This document shows positions 8,539-16,639 of a stretch of DNA of 64,000 nucleotides, piece after piece. The notes below the pieces were generated by a model. That model was not told the origin of the DNA, made no database searches, and saw nothing but the letters and a program-made list of their open reading frames with translations. This stretch comes from Streptomyces xantholiticus. GTDB lineage: Bacteria; Actinomycetota; Actinomycetes; Streptomycetales; Streptomycetaceae. Within the stretch, counting starts at the first letter, position 1, and every line of letters begins with the position of its first letter. Both the position numbers and the translations under genes were made by a program. The stretch spans positions 124,001 to 188,000 of the forward strand of contig NZ_BMWB01000015.1 of assembly GCF_014651015.1 (NCBI RefSeq), given 5' to 3'.

Positions 8539-9510
8539 CTACGGCTCGACGACCGTCTCCTGGGCGGCCGCCGTGTTCCCGGCCCGCAGCTCCGCGTCCA
8601 CCGGCACATTGCGCTTCACCAGCGCGAGCGCGATCGGCCCGAGCTCGTAGTGCCGGGCGGACGTCGTGACGAAGCCGAGCTGGCGGCCCTCCTCGCCCTC
8701 GGAGGCGAGGCGGACGGGGGTCCCCGGCGCGGGCAGGTGAACCTCGCTGCCGTCCAGATGCAGGAAGACCAGTCGGCGCGGCGGTTTCCCCAGGTTGTGG
8801 ACGCGCGCGACGGTCTCCTGACCGCGGTAGCAGCCCTTCTGCAGATGCACCGCGCTGCCGACCCAGCCCAGCTCGTGGGGGATGGTGCGGTGATCGGTCT
8901 CGAAGCCGAGCCGCGGCCGGTGGTTCTCCACCCGCAGCGCCTCGTACGCGAGGACCCCGGCGGCCGGGCCGGCCCGCTCCGCGAACGACTCGAGGTCGGC
9001 GCGCGGCAGGAACAGGTCGCGGCCGTGCGCGGTCTCCCGTACGACGACGCCGTCCGGCACCTCGGCGATGGACCCGGCCGGCAGATGGACGACGGCGAAG
9101 TCGTCGGTACGGTCGGCGACGTCGGCCTTGTAGAAGAACTTCATCGACTCCAGGTAGCCGATGAGCGCCTCGCGCGTGTCCGGTTCGACGTGCGCCCACA
9201 CCGTCTCACCGTCGTCGACGAGATACAGGACGTGCTCGATGTGACCGTGCGCGGACAGGATCAGCGCCTCGGTGGCCTGCCCGGCGGGCAGCTCGCTCAC
9301 GTGCTGGGTGAGCAGCAGATGCAGCCAGCTCAGCCGTTCCTCGCCGGTGACGGTGACGACGCCGCGGTGCGACAGGTCGACGAAGCCCTTGCCGTCGGCG
9401 AGGGCTCGCTGCTCACGGAACAGGTCGCCGTAGTGCGCGGCGACCCCTTCGTCGCGTCCCTCGGCGGGGACCGCACCGGGCAGGGACAACAGAGGGCTGG
9501 TCGGTGACAT
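8539..9510 (-). CDS. ygfZ: YgfZ/GcvT-like folate-binding protein
   Basis: The 323-residue protein has the signature KGCYRGQE of the YgfZ (IBA57/COG0354) family. These proteins use a folate in assembly or repair of Fe-S clusters. The N-terminal half has the aminomethyltransferase-like fold. ATG 9510 (MSPTSPLL) is preferred to the ATG 16 codons upstream, which would run into the nur gene. It lies 10 nt downstream of nur in the same direction. Confidence 0.9.
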   Translation of the reverse strand: MSPTSPLLSLPGAVPAEGRDEGVAAHYGDLFREQRALADGKGFVDLSHRGVVTVTGEERLSWLHLLLTQHVSELPAGQATEALILSAHGHIEHVLYLVDDGETVWAHVEPDTREALIGYLESMKFFYKADVADRTDDFAVVHLPAGSIAEVPDGVVVRETAHGRDLFLPRADLESFAERAGPAAGVLAYEALRVENHRPRLGFETDHRTIPHELGWVGSAVHLQKGCYRGQETVARVHNLGKPPRRLVFLHLDGSEVHLPAPGTPVRLASEGEEGRQLGFVTTSARHYELGPIALALVKRNVPVDAELRAGNTAAAQETVVEP

Positions 9511-9520
9511 GGTCCCCAGC

Positions 9521-9958
9521 CTACGACTCGGCCCGCGCCGCCTTCGCGGTGCAGTCACGGCAGCGGCCGAAGATCGCGAAGTGCTTCATGTCCGTCTCGA
9601 AGCCGAACGTGTCTCGCAGCTTGGCGGTGAAGTCCGCGGCGATCTCGACGTCCGCCTCGATCACGTCCGTGCAGTCCCGGCACACCAGATGGAGATGGTG
9701 GTGCCGGTCGGCGAGATGGTAGGTGGGGGCACCGTGCCCGAGGTGGGCGTGCGAGACGAGGCCCAGTTCCTCGAGCAGCTCCAGCGTCCGGTAGACGGTG
9801 GAGATGTTCACCCCGGACGCGGTCTTGCGCACCTCACCGAGGATGTCGTCCGGGGTCGCGTGCTCAAGTGTGTCGACGGCCTCGAGGACAAGCTGGCGCT
9901 GCGGAGTCAGCCGGTAGCCGCGCTGCCGCAGATCGCTCTTCCAGTCGGTGCTCACCAC
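9521..9958 (-). CDS. nur: Nur, nickel-responsive Fur-family repressor
   Basis: This 145-residue Fur-family protein has an N-terminal winged helix (RLTPQRQLVLEAV through NISTVYRTLELLEELGLV). The metal-binding part contains HLADRHHHLHLVC, CRDC and GRCRDC. From memory it is nearly identical to S. coelicolor Nur (SCO4180). With nickel, Nur represses nickel uptake and the Fe superoxide dismutase, and indirectly favours the Ni enzyme. The HHHLH cluster and the two CxxC pairs are intact. Confidence 0.92.
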   Translation of the reverse strand: MVSTDWKSDLRQRGYRLTPQRQLVLEAVDTLEHATPDDILGEVRKTASGVNISTVYRTLELLEELGLVSHAHLGHGAPTYHLADRHHHLHLVCRDCTDVIEADVEIAADFTAKLRDTFGFETDMKHFAIFGRCRDCTAKAARAES

Positions 9959-10036
9959 ATCCCCAGTGTAGGCAGCGGGCCCTGCCCCGTCCGGGTGCCT
10001 GCCTCAATACCGCGATGCGCCTACCTGAAGATGCGC

Positions 10037-10609
10037 CTACTTGAAGAAGGCGATGCCGTCGTCGGGAAGGTCGCCGAGGTCCTTGGCCCACGACTCGACC
10101 TGCTCCGGCGTGACGACCTTCTTCAGGTGCGCCGACATGTACGGACGCAGCGGCACCTCGGGGGTGGACTTCTCTCCCACCCACATCAGGTCGCTGTTGA
10201 CGTAGCCGTAAAGCCGCTTGCCGCCGCTGTACGGGCCGGAGGCCGCGGTGCGCGCGACGGCGTCCGTCACCAGGTCGATCTGCGGCTTCTGGTCGGCGAG
10301 CTCGCCGTACCAGATCTCCACGATGCCCTGGTCACGGACCATGACGACCTCGACCTTGCGGTCCTTGTCGATGCGCCAGTAGCCGGTCTCGCTCTCCAGC
10401 GGCTTGACCTTGTTGCCCTCGGCGTCGAGGACCCAGGAGTGCGAGACGTACTCGACGAAGTCACGGCCGTCGTGACTGAAGGTCACGGACTGGCCGAAGT
10501 TGCACTTCTCGGCGCCGGGGAAGTCCGAAACACCCGCGCCCTCCCAGGTGCCCAGCAGGAACGCGAGGGGGACGAGGTCCGGGTTGAGGTCGGACGGGAT
10601 CTCGATCAT
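10037..10609 (-). CDS. Nitrobindin-like heme-binding protein (FABP family)
   Basis: The 190-residue protein has the GTWEGAG motif near residue 20 and the 10-stranded barrel pattern of nitrobindins (DUF1794/THAP4-like). A late histidine in MSAHLKKV is a candidate axial heme ligand. Bacterial members bind ferric heme and may scavenge or isomerise peroxynitrite. It is followed on the same strand by ygfZ's regulator nur, 78 nt away. Confidence 0.85.
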   Translation of the reverse strand: MIEIPSDLNPDLVPLAFLLGTWEGAGVSDFPGAEKCNFGQSVTFSHDGRDFVEYVSHSWVLDAEGNKVKPLESETGYWRIDKDRKVEVVMVRDQGIVEIWYGELADQKPQIDLVTDAVARTAASGPYSGGKRLYGYVNSDLMWVGEKSTPEVPLRPYMSAHLKKVVTPEQVESWAKDLGDLPDDGIAFFK

Positions 10610-10653
10610 GAGCAGCTCTGTCGATCTCTAGAGGTGTCGAGTGGTGCGGGTGA

Positions 10654-10752
10654 CTACCGCTGGCCCTGGTACAGCTTCTTCACGGTCAGACCGGCGAAGG
10701 CGAGGACGCCGACGCAGACCAGAACCAGCAGAGCTTCGAAGAAAACGATCAC
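10654..10752 (-). CDS. Tiny single-pass membrane protein, 32 residues
   Basis: GTG 10752 is preceded by GAGGAG with 6 nt spacing. The product is one hydrophobic helix (ALLVLVCVGVLAFAGLTV) followed by a basic tail ending KKLYQGQR. It is 44 nt upstream of the nitrobindin gene in the same direction. I know no function. The strong ribosome-binding site and clean membrane segment argue that it is real. Confidence 0.6.
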   Translation of the reverse strand: MIVFFEALLVLVCVGVLAFAGLTVKKLYQGQR

Positions 10753-10841
10753 GGGGTGCTCCTCGGAATGAGCGTGAAGGCGAAACCGGGCCGGGCCCCA
10801 GCTTAGTGGGCCGGGGTCCGGCCTGTTCTGTGAGGTCCGCG

Positions 10842-11759
10842 TCAGCCGAGCAGCTGGTTCTGCAGGATCACCGTCTGGTGGAAGGGCACGAGCGGGACCG
10901 TGCCCTTGCGCGAGACGACGACGAGGGCGACGGTGTCGCCGGCTGTCACGTACGCGTGCCTGACGTGGACGGGCCCGCGGGGCGCGGCCTCGTCGTAGAC
11001 GTAGCGCTCGGTGGAGGCCACCTTGGCGTCGTTGTCGTACTCCTGGTCGTACGAGGACATCTCCTCCACGTTCACCGGCCGGAGCATCGTGTCCGGCCCG
11101 CCGCCGAGCTGGGCTTCGAAGTAGTACCCGGCGAGTACGGAGGTGTGGAAGCGCAGCAGGAAGACCCGGACCGACGTGCCGTCCGGCATCGACCAGCCGC
11201 GCGCCACTATGTGGCGCAGGCCGCCCTCGGTGAGGTGCTCGCGCAGGCTCTCCCGGCCGTCCTGCGCGTACTCCTGCAGATACCGGTCGACGGGCACCCG
11301 GCTGTGCTCGCCGCGCAGGGCCGGGTCCGGCCTGCCGCCCGCGGGTACCGGAAGCAGCAGCTGCTCCAGGTCCGCGTAGTGGATCTCGCCGGGGTTCTCC
11401 TGGACGAAGGGAAGCGGGGCGCCGGGCGGCAGCGTCGGCTTGACGAGCTTCGGGTACTCCCAGCGTCCGTCGCTCAACGTGGACAGACCGGGCACGCCGG
11501 TGCGCTCCTGGGAGGCGATGCCGAACGCGGTGCCGGTGCCGGCGGCGGCGAAGACCAGCACGGCGGCCGTCCACCGCAGCACGGCCCTCAGCTTGTGCCG
11601 GTCCCGCGGCGCCGGTGGCACCGGCACAAGCCCCGGCGTCTTCGACTCGGGCGACAGCTGCGGCGCCGGCGGCGTCTGCGGCTCGAGCGGGGCCGGGACC
11701 GCCGTCCCGGGTCCGGTCGCGGGCTCAGGTGCCGTCGTAAGGGCGTTCTGGTCGGTCAC
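10842..11759 (-). CDS. Membrane-anchored extracytoplasmic protein, third of three tandem genes
   Basis: The protein has a proline-rich cytoplasmic N-terminus of about 55 residues, one membrane segment (LRWTAAVLVFAAAGTGTAFGI) and a 230-residue outer domain with no recognised motif. GTG 11759 overlaps the stop of the preceding gene (GTGA). All three genes of this set share the same architecture and the phrase LLLP near the start of the outer domain. They are probably distant paralogues in one operon. Confidence 0.75.
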   Translation of the reverse strand: MTDQNALTTAPEPATGPGTAVPAPLEPQTPPAPQLSPESKTPGLVPVPPAPRDRHKLRAVLRWTAAVLVFAAAGTGTAFGIASQERTGVPGLSTLSDGRWEYPKLVKPTLPPGAPLPFVQENPGEIHYADLEQLLLPVPAGGRPDPALRGEHSRVPVDRYLQEYAQDGRESLREHLTEGGLRHIVARGWSMPDGTSVRVFLLRFHTSVLAGYYFEAQLGGGPDTMLRPVNVEEMSSYDQEYDNDAKVASTERYVYDEAAPRGPVHVRHAYVTAGDTVALVVVSRKGTVPLVPFHQTVILQNQLLG

Positions 11760-12529
11760 ACGGACTCCCCGGGCGAAGCGATGTGGTCGAGCTGCTCGCG
11801 GAACGTCTCCGCGACGGTTCGGGTGGGCAGCGACTTCGCGCCGTACGCGTAGGTGGTCACCAGGACCTCGCCCACCTGGCCGGTGCAGATCATGGCGTCC
11901 AGCTCCAGATCGTCGTTCCCGGGCAGCACATGGCACGCGGCCTTCGGATGCCCCTTGATCTTCGGGCCCTTACGGAACACGCCGAGCGCGTCGGTCATCT
12001 CCCTCTGGAAGTCGGCCATGTCCCGCACCGCCCTGGTGTTCTCCATCTGCGCCAGGCGGGTCTCCACGACGTGCGTTCCGTCGATGTCGCGGTAGCTGCG
12101 AGCGGCGAGGCCCTTGATGCGGAGCTTCTCGACGGCCTTGTCGTGCCGCTTGCGCTGCGCGCTCGGCAGGCCGCGCGATCCCTGCTTGAGCAGTGCGACG
12201 GCACGCGCGGCGCCGATCGAGCTGTCGTTGCCGTACTCGTCGACGTCAGGTCCCGCCACGTAGTGGACCGACAGGGGAAGGAGTTGGGCGGCCAGTCCGG
12301 AGGGCTCTGCCGACGGGAAATCCAGCTCCGGGTGCTCGGCGGGCTCCGCCCAGACGACGGTGGGCGCACTGCGGTCGGCGCGCTTGAGGGCCGACCAGCC
12401 CCAGGCGCCCGCCCCGCAGAGGAGGGCAAGGCCCACGGCTGTGGCGACGAGGGCCACCGGCACGCGGCGGCGGCGTGCGCCGGGGGTGGCCGGCCCCGTC
12501 TGCACGGTCGGTTCCGTCTGCTCGCTCAC
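11756..12529 (-). CDS. Membrane-anchored extracytoplasmic protein, second of three tandem genes
   Basis: This 257-residue protein has a short basic N-terminus, one membrane segment (VPVALVATAVGLALLCGAGAW) and an outer domain of about 200 residues. Its start overlaps the stop of the first gene and its stop overlaps the start of the third, so the trio is tightly coupled. The outer domain has two cysteines (CHVLPGN.. and ICTGQ) that could pair. I do not recognise a family. Confidence 0.75.
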   Translation of the reverse strand: MSEQTEPTVQTGPATPGARRRRVPVALVATAVGLALLCGAGAWGWSALKRADRSAPTVVWAEPAEHPELDFPSAEPSGLAAQLLPLSVHYVAGPDVDEYGNDSSIGAARAVALLKQGSRGLPSAQRKRHDKAVEKLRIKGLAARSYRDIDGTHVVETRLAQMENTRAVRDMADFQREMTDALGVFRKGPKIKGHPKAACHVLPGNDDLELDAMICTGQVGEVLVTTYAYGAKSLPTRTVAETFREQLDHIASPGESV

Positions 12530-13389
12530 AGTCGCTCCAACTGACGCTTGGCGAGCGACTTCAGGTCCTTCTCGTCGACCGGTCCCGAGTTGTTCGCGTA
12601 CTCGATGATCATCACGATGTCGCCGCGCCAGGCCACGGCCCGGCCCTGGTAGAGGGGCTCGTACCCCGCCTCGCGCAGGGGTTCGTCGAAGACGTAGGTG
12701 CGGCCGTTGGCGCTGCCGGGGATGGGCTCGCCCTCGTTGCCCGCCCAGTCGTCTTCGCTCAGATACGCCTGCTGGCCCTCACCGAAGGGTTCGGCGTTGA
12801 CCTCCGTGGTCTCGCGGAACTGGACCAGACTGATGTCGACGTAGACCTTTCCGCCCTTCGACCAGCTGACGGTCGCGGCCCGGCGGAAGTCGCTCAAGGC
12901 CAGGTCCTCGAACATCTCGCCCTCCTCCTCGAACCAGGTCGCGAAGGAGTAGAGGTCCTCGAGCTCGGCCGCCTGCTCCTTCTTCGCGCCCTTGGGCCGG
13001 GGGAGCAGCAACTGACGGAGATCGCCGTCGGTCTTCACCCAGCGGTTCACGGACACCGACCTGGCGGTGGTGTCGCTCCCCGCCCGGACGGGCTCGGGGG
13101 TCCTGATCTGCGGCTGCGAGAGCACCGGCAGCGGCGTGGGTTCGCGGTGGTACTGCACGGTGTAACCGGTGGCCGTCCCCGCCACCACGCCGAGCACCGC
13201 GGCGGCGGCGATCAGCAGCGCGGTGCGGCCGCGACGGCGCACGGACGCCACCGGACCGACCGGCTCCGCGGCACCCGCCGCATCACCGGCGAGCGCCGGC
13301 TCCGCGACCGGAGCCGGCGCCGGTGGTGTGTCAGGTGCCGTGTCCTGCGGCACCTTGTCGTCCTGCGTGTCCAAGGGGGGTCCCTCCAC
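12526..13389 (-). CDS. Membrane-anchored extracytoplasmic protein, first of three tandem genes
   Basis: The 287-residue protein has a Pro/Ala-rich N-terminus, a membrane segment at about residues 57-77 (ALLIAAAAVLGVVAGTATGY) and an acidic outer domain containing QLLLPRPKG. It leads a three-gene operon whose members overlap by four bases. It is divergent from the DsrE-like gene. Its function is unknown; the shared architecture suggests that the three work as a set at the membrane. Confidence 0.75.
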   Translation of the reverse strand: MEGPPLDTQDDKVPQDTAPDTPPAPAPVAEPALAGDAAGAAEPVGPVASVRRRGRTALLIAAAAVLGVVAGTATGYTVQYHREPTPLPVLSQPQIRTPEPVRAGSDTTARSVSVNRWVKTDGDLRQLLLPRPKGAKKEQAAELEDLYSFATWFEEEGEMFEDLALSDFRRAATVSWSKGGKVYVDISLVQFRETTEVNAEPFGEGQQAYLSEDDWAGNEGEPIPGSANGRTYVFDEPLREAGYEPLYQGRAVAWRGDIVMIIEYANNSGPVDEKDLKSLAKRQLERL

Positions 13390-13479
13390 GAGACCTCAGG
13401 CACGGACTCGGTGTCCGCGCACACAGCTGACCCGCGGTGGCCGATCGGGGTTGTAACGCCGCGCATTACAGTTCTGCAT

Positions 13480-13842
13480 ATGGCGAACAAGCTCGTGATC
13501 AAGGTGACCGCCGGTGCCGACGCACCTGAGCGCTGCTCCCAGGCCTTCACGGTCGCGGCCGTGGCCGCGGCCAGCGGCGTGGAGGTCTCGCTGTGGCTGA
13601 CCGGGGAGTCCGCGTGGTTCGCGCTGCCCGGGCGGGCGGCCGAGTTCGAGCTGCCGCACGCCGCGCCGCTGCCCGAGCTCATCGAGTCGATCCAGGCGAC
13701 CGGACGCATCACCCTGTGCACCCAGTGCGCGGCGCGTCGCGACATCACGGAGAAGGACGTCCTCGACGGCGTACGGATCGCGGGCGCACAGGTGTTCGTC
13801 AGCGAGATCATGCCGGAGGGCGTGCAGGCCCTCGTCTACTGA
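13480..13842 (+). CDS. DsrE-like protein
   Basis: This 120-residue protein has the DsrE/DsrF sulfur-relay fold. The cysteines lie in TLCTQCAARRDI (about residues 79-90), where sulfurtransferases of this fold carry persulfide. There is no clear ribosome-binding site in front of ATG 13480, and TACAGT ends seven bases upstream, so the message may be leaderless. It lies near the sulfurtransferase operon, and the stop overlaps the convergent DUF3099 gene by seven bases. Confidence 0.8.
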   Translation: MANKLVIKVTAGADAPERCSQAFTVAAVAAASGVEVSLWLTGESAWFALPGRAAEFELPHAAPLPELIESIQATGRITLCTQCAARRDITEKDVLDGVRIAGAQVFVSEIMPEGVQALVY

Positions 13843-14099
13843 CGAGGGCGGCGCTTGCCGTCGAGCTCGTCCCACCACTCGTCGGACCGCGGGTCACCGG
13901 AGGGGTCGTCCCACCAGCGGTCGTCGGGGCCCCGCCGGTTGGCGACCACCGCGGCGACCGGCGGGATGACCATGGCGACGAGGCACATGGCGACGGCCGC
14001 CGGCACCGACCACAGCCGTACGACGGCCCAGGCGGAGACGAAGAGGACGAGGCATCCGCCCATCATCAGGAAGTAGTTGCGGCGCCGTCGCGCGTACAT
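13836..14099 (-). CDS. DUF3099 membrane protein
   Basis: The 87-residue protein starts MYARRRRNYF and has two adjacent hydrophobic segments (LMMGGCLVLFVSAWAVV and AVAMCLVAMVIPPVAAVV). A charged, Trp-rich tail follows (DRWWDD, DEWWDEL). This is the pattern of actinobacterial DUF3099 proteins. ATG 14099 is preferred over upstream starts because the family begins with the basic stretch. Its function is unknown. Confidence 0.8.
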   Translation of the reverse strand: MYARRRRNYFLMMGGCLVLFVSAWAVVRLWSVPAAVAMCLVAMVIPPVAAVVANRRGPDDRWWDDPSGDPRSDEWWDELDGKRRPRQ

Positions 14100-14140
14100 G
14101 TCTTCAGCGTACGACCGGCGGGCCGGGCCGCGGACACGAC

Positions 14141-14198
14141 CGAAGGACCGCACCTCGTTCCCGGTAAGCGTCCAACCCCCAGGAGGTGCGGCCCTTCG
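14141..14198 (-). terminator. Hairpin terminator after the sulfurtransferase/DUF1416 operon
   Basis: CGAAGG-a-CCGCACCTC (14141-14156) pairs with GAGGTGCGG-c-CCTTCG (14183-14198), with a single internal mismatch and a 26-nt loop. It lies just beyond the DUF1416 stop codon on the minus strand. There is no strong U-tract, as is usual in Streptomyces. Confidence 0.65.
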
Positions 14199-14212
14199 GC
14201 CGGTCAACGGAT

Positions 14213-14500
14213 TCAGACGGCGATCGCGACCTCCGCGAGGCCACCCGTCTGCGCGACGACCGTGCGGTCAGCCGTGGCGCCGGGGACGAGGGCGCGCACG
14301 GTCCACGTGCCCTCGGCCGCGTAGAAGCGGAACTGTCCGGTGGCGGAGGTCGGGACCTCCGCGGTGAACTCGCCGGTCGAGTCCAGCAGACGGACGTAGC
14401 CCGTCACCGGCTCGCCGTCGCGGGTCACCTGACCCTGGATCGTGGTCTCACCGGGCTTGATCGTCGAGGCGTCGGGGCCGCCGGCCTGCGCTCCACACAT
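14213..14500 (-). CDS. DUF1416 protein, partner of the sulfurtransferase
   Basis: The 95-residue protein begins MCGAQAGG and has a transthyretin-like beta sandwich pattern (QGQVTRDGEPVTGYVRLLD). It follows the sulfurtransferase gene by 31 nt in the same direction. This pairing is conserved in actinobacteria (SCO4164-SCO4165 from memory). The N-terminal Cys2 could be the sulfur-handling residue, but no activity is established. Confidence 0.88.
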   Translation of the reverse strand: MCGAQAGGPDASTIKPGETTIQGQVTRDGEPVTGYVRLLDSTGEFTAEVPTSATGQFRFYAAEGTWTVRALVPGATADRTVVAQTGGLAEVAIAV

Positions 14501-14531
14501 ACTGCTCTCCTACAAGAAAGGTCGGGGCGGG

Positions 14532-15371
14532 TTACTTGTTGGCGCCGAGCTCGATCGGCACGCCGACGAGGGAGCCGTACTCGGTCCACGAGCCGTCGTA
14601 GTTCTTGACGTTCTCCTGGCCGAGGAGCTCGTGCAGCACGAACCAGGTGAGTGCGGAGCGCTCGCCGATACGGCAGTAGGCGATGGTGTCCTTCGACAGG
14701 TCGACCTGCTCGTCCTCGTAGAGGGCCTTGAGCTCCTCGTCGGACTTGAAGGTGCCGTCGTCGTTGGCGTTCTTGGACCACGGGATGTTGCGGGCGCTGG
14801 GCACGTGGCCCGGACGCTGCGACTGCTCCTGCGGGAGGTGCGCCGGCGCGAGCAGCTTGCCGCTGAACTCGTCGGGCGAACGCACGTCGACCAGGTTCTG
14901 GTTGCCGATCGCGGCGACGACGTCGTCACGGAAGGCGCGGATGGAGGCGTCCTGCGGCTTGGCCTTGTACTCGGTGGCCGCGCGGACCGGCACCTCGGCG
15001 ACCAGGTCGCGGGAGTCGAGCTCCCACTTCTTGCGGCCGCCGTCGAGCAGGCGGACGTCGCCGTGACCGTAGAGCTTGAAGTACCAGAAGGCGTAGGAGG
15101 CGAACCAGTTGTTGTTGCCGCCGTAGAGGACGACGGTGGAGTCGTTCGCGATCCCCTTGGCCGACAGGAGCTTCTCGAAGCCCTCCTGGTCGATGAAGTC
15201 ACGGCGGACCGGGTCCTGGAGGTCCTTCGTCCAGTCGATCCGGATCGCGTTCTTGATGTGGTTCTTGTCGTACGCCGAGGTGTCCTCGTCGACCTCGACG
15301 ATGACGACCTTCGGGTCGTCGATGTGGGCCTCGACCCAGTCGGCGTCTACCAGGACGTCGCTGCGGCTCAT
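14532..15371 (-). CDS. sseA: Thiosulfate sulfurtransferase (rhodanese)
   Basis: The 279-residue protein is a tandem rhodanese. The inactive N-terminal domain is at residues 1-130. The catalytic domain follows, with active-site loop YCRIGERSALTW, whose Cys accepts sulfane sulfur from thiosulfate. ATG 15371 is behind GGAGGAG at 6 nt spacing. A short cysteine-containing leader ORF precedes it by about 150 nt, which points to regulation by cysteine supply. Confidence 0.92.
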   Translation of the reverse strand: MSRSDVLVDADWVEAHIDDPKVVIVEVDEDTSAYDKNHIKNAIRIDWTKDLQDPVRRDFIDQEGFEKLLSAKGIANDSTVVLYGGNNNWFASYAFWYFKLYGHGDVRLLDGGRKKWELDSRDLVAEVPVRAATEYKAKPQDASIRAFRDDVVAAIGNQNLVDVRSPDEFSGKLLAPAHLPQEQSQRPGHVPSARNIPWSKNANDDGTFKSDEELKALYEDEQVDLSKDTIAYCRIGERSALTWFVLHELLGQENVKNYDGSWTEYGSLVGVPIELGANK

Positions 15372-15522
15372 GGTGCTTCTCCTCCGGGGCAGTGTGCGGC
15401 GGTGATGGTGCGCGAGGGGTTGTGCGCAGGGGGTGTGCGGGTACGCGGAAGGGCGTTGATCAGCACGGGGGCGGCCCTGACAAGCGGTCGAAGGGCCAGG
15501 GGATACGGGGCAGTGCTCCCGC

Positions 15523-15606
15523 TCAGACGGAGCGACAGAGCATGGCGGCGACGCGGCACAGGTCAACTGCCCGCCGCTTCGTGAGATCCGCCTGTCGCTG
15601 CTTCAT
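15523..15606 (-). CDS. Leaderless cysteine-containing leader peptide, 27 residues
   Basis: The short ORF starts MKQRQADLTKRRAV and ends DLCRVAAMLCRSV, with Cys17 and Cys24 close to the stop. It belongs to the actinobacterial putative leader peptides that precede sulfur-assimilation genes, where stalling at Cys codons is thought to control downstream expression. TACGAT ends seven bases before the ATG and there is no ribosome-binding site, so translation is probably leaderless. Downstream RNA can form GGCCCT/AGGGCC and other stems before the sulfurtransferase gene. Confidence 0.82.
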   Translation of the reverse strand: MKQRQADLTKRRAVDLCRVAAMLCRSV

Positions 15607-15613
15607 GGGACCG

Positions 15614-15643
15614 ATCGTAGGGACGAGTCGGGCACCGTGTCAC
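15614..15643 (-). promoter_or_regulatory. Sigma-70-type promoter of the leader peptide/sulfurtransferase operon
   Basis: On the minus strand GTGACA (15638-15643) and TACGAT (15614-15619) are separated by 18 bases. The -10 lies seven bases before the leader ATG, which places transcription start at or next to the start codon. Confidence 0.6.
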
Positions 15644-15819
15644 CGGTGTGTCGCATGTTGAGACGCGATCATCCACTATGCGATACCGAAGGGCCTGCCC
15701 AGGCCTGCGGACAAGCGCCCGGAGTGACGTGCGCCACGTCCCTCCTACCCAGCGGACGCAGCCGTCTCACCATTCGGCCGGGGATACGGGCCCTGGCGGG
15801 GGCCGGTGTGCCCTTGGGC

Positions 15820-16512
15820 TCAGCCCGCCAGTTCGACGTCCTTGCCGGTGACCGTGATCACGACACCGTCGGGCGTGGCCTCGACCTTCTCGAGTGTGAG
15901 CCCCGCGGGCAGCCCGCCCAGCTTCCGGTCGAAGTCCGTCTTCTTGCGGATCTCGCCCTCGAGGCCGGGAATCCCTTCACCGGGCACCCTGTCGGCGCGC
16001 ACCCTGATCGTGTCCCCGTCGACGATGCTCACGGTCGACACGACACTGCGGGTGATCTTCCCGAACAGCGGCAGTGTGACCGAACCGGTCACCTTCACCT
16101 TGCCGTTCTGGCCGTAGGCGACGGTGACACCGTCGTCCGCGGCCCGGGTGAGGTCCTCGTAGGTGATCCTGGCGGTGCCCTCGGCCCTGGCGGCCTCGGC
16201 GTTCGCATACCCCTCGCCGACACGCACGTCGAACAGGTCGGCGGTCATCTCGTCGATCCGCACCGGCCGGCCCGCCGCGCGGGTCTCGATCCCGGTGAGC
16301 TTGATCTCGACCTCGTCGAACTGCTTGGACATCGCCTGCGTCAGGAAAGGAAAGCCCTTGATGGAGACGTCCGTCGAGTCGGCCGTCCCCTCCTGGACCT
16401 TGATCCGCTCCGCCGCCTCCGACTCGGCCATGTTGACCGCGACCCGGTCGGCCACGACGAAAAGGCCACCGAGAACGACGGCGATGACGAGCAGAATTCG
16501 CAGTGCACGCAT
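15820..16512 (-). CDS. DUF2993 (LmeA-like) envelope protein
   Basis: This 230-residue protein has an uncleaved-signal-type membrane helix at the start (ILLVIAVVLGGLFVVADRVAV). The outer domain has the DUF2993 pattern (FPFLTQAMSKQFDEVEI, LPAGLTLEKVEATPDGVVI). Mycobacterial LmeA of this family takes part in phosphatidylinositol mannoside maturation. ATG 16512 was chosen; a GTG at 16530 is also possible. Confidence 0.82.
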   Translation of the reverse strand: MRALRILLVIAVVLGGLFVVADRVAVNMAESEAAERIKVQEGTADSTDVSIKGFPFLTQAMSKQFDEVEIKLTGIETRAAGRPVRIDEMTADLFDVRVGEGYANAEAARAEGTARITYEDLTRAADDGVTVAYGQNGKVKVTGSVTLPLFGKITRSVVSTVSIVDGDTIRVRADRVPGEGIPGLEGEIRKKTDFDRKLGGLPAGLTLEKVEATPDGVVITVTGKDVELAG

Positions 16513-16639
16513 GTGTTCGGTGTCCCCCACCCTGTCTGGTCACGGACGCCCGTGGCCTGAGACAGTCCGGACGACACCTGCGCAATGATCGACGCCCGGC
16601 GGGCGCCGATGGTTCCGAACCTGCCCGCGGAGCGGGCGG

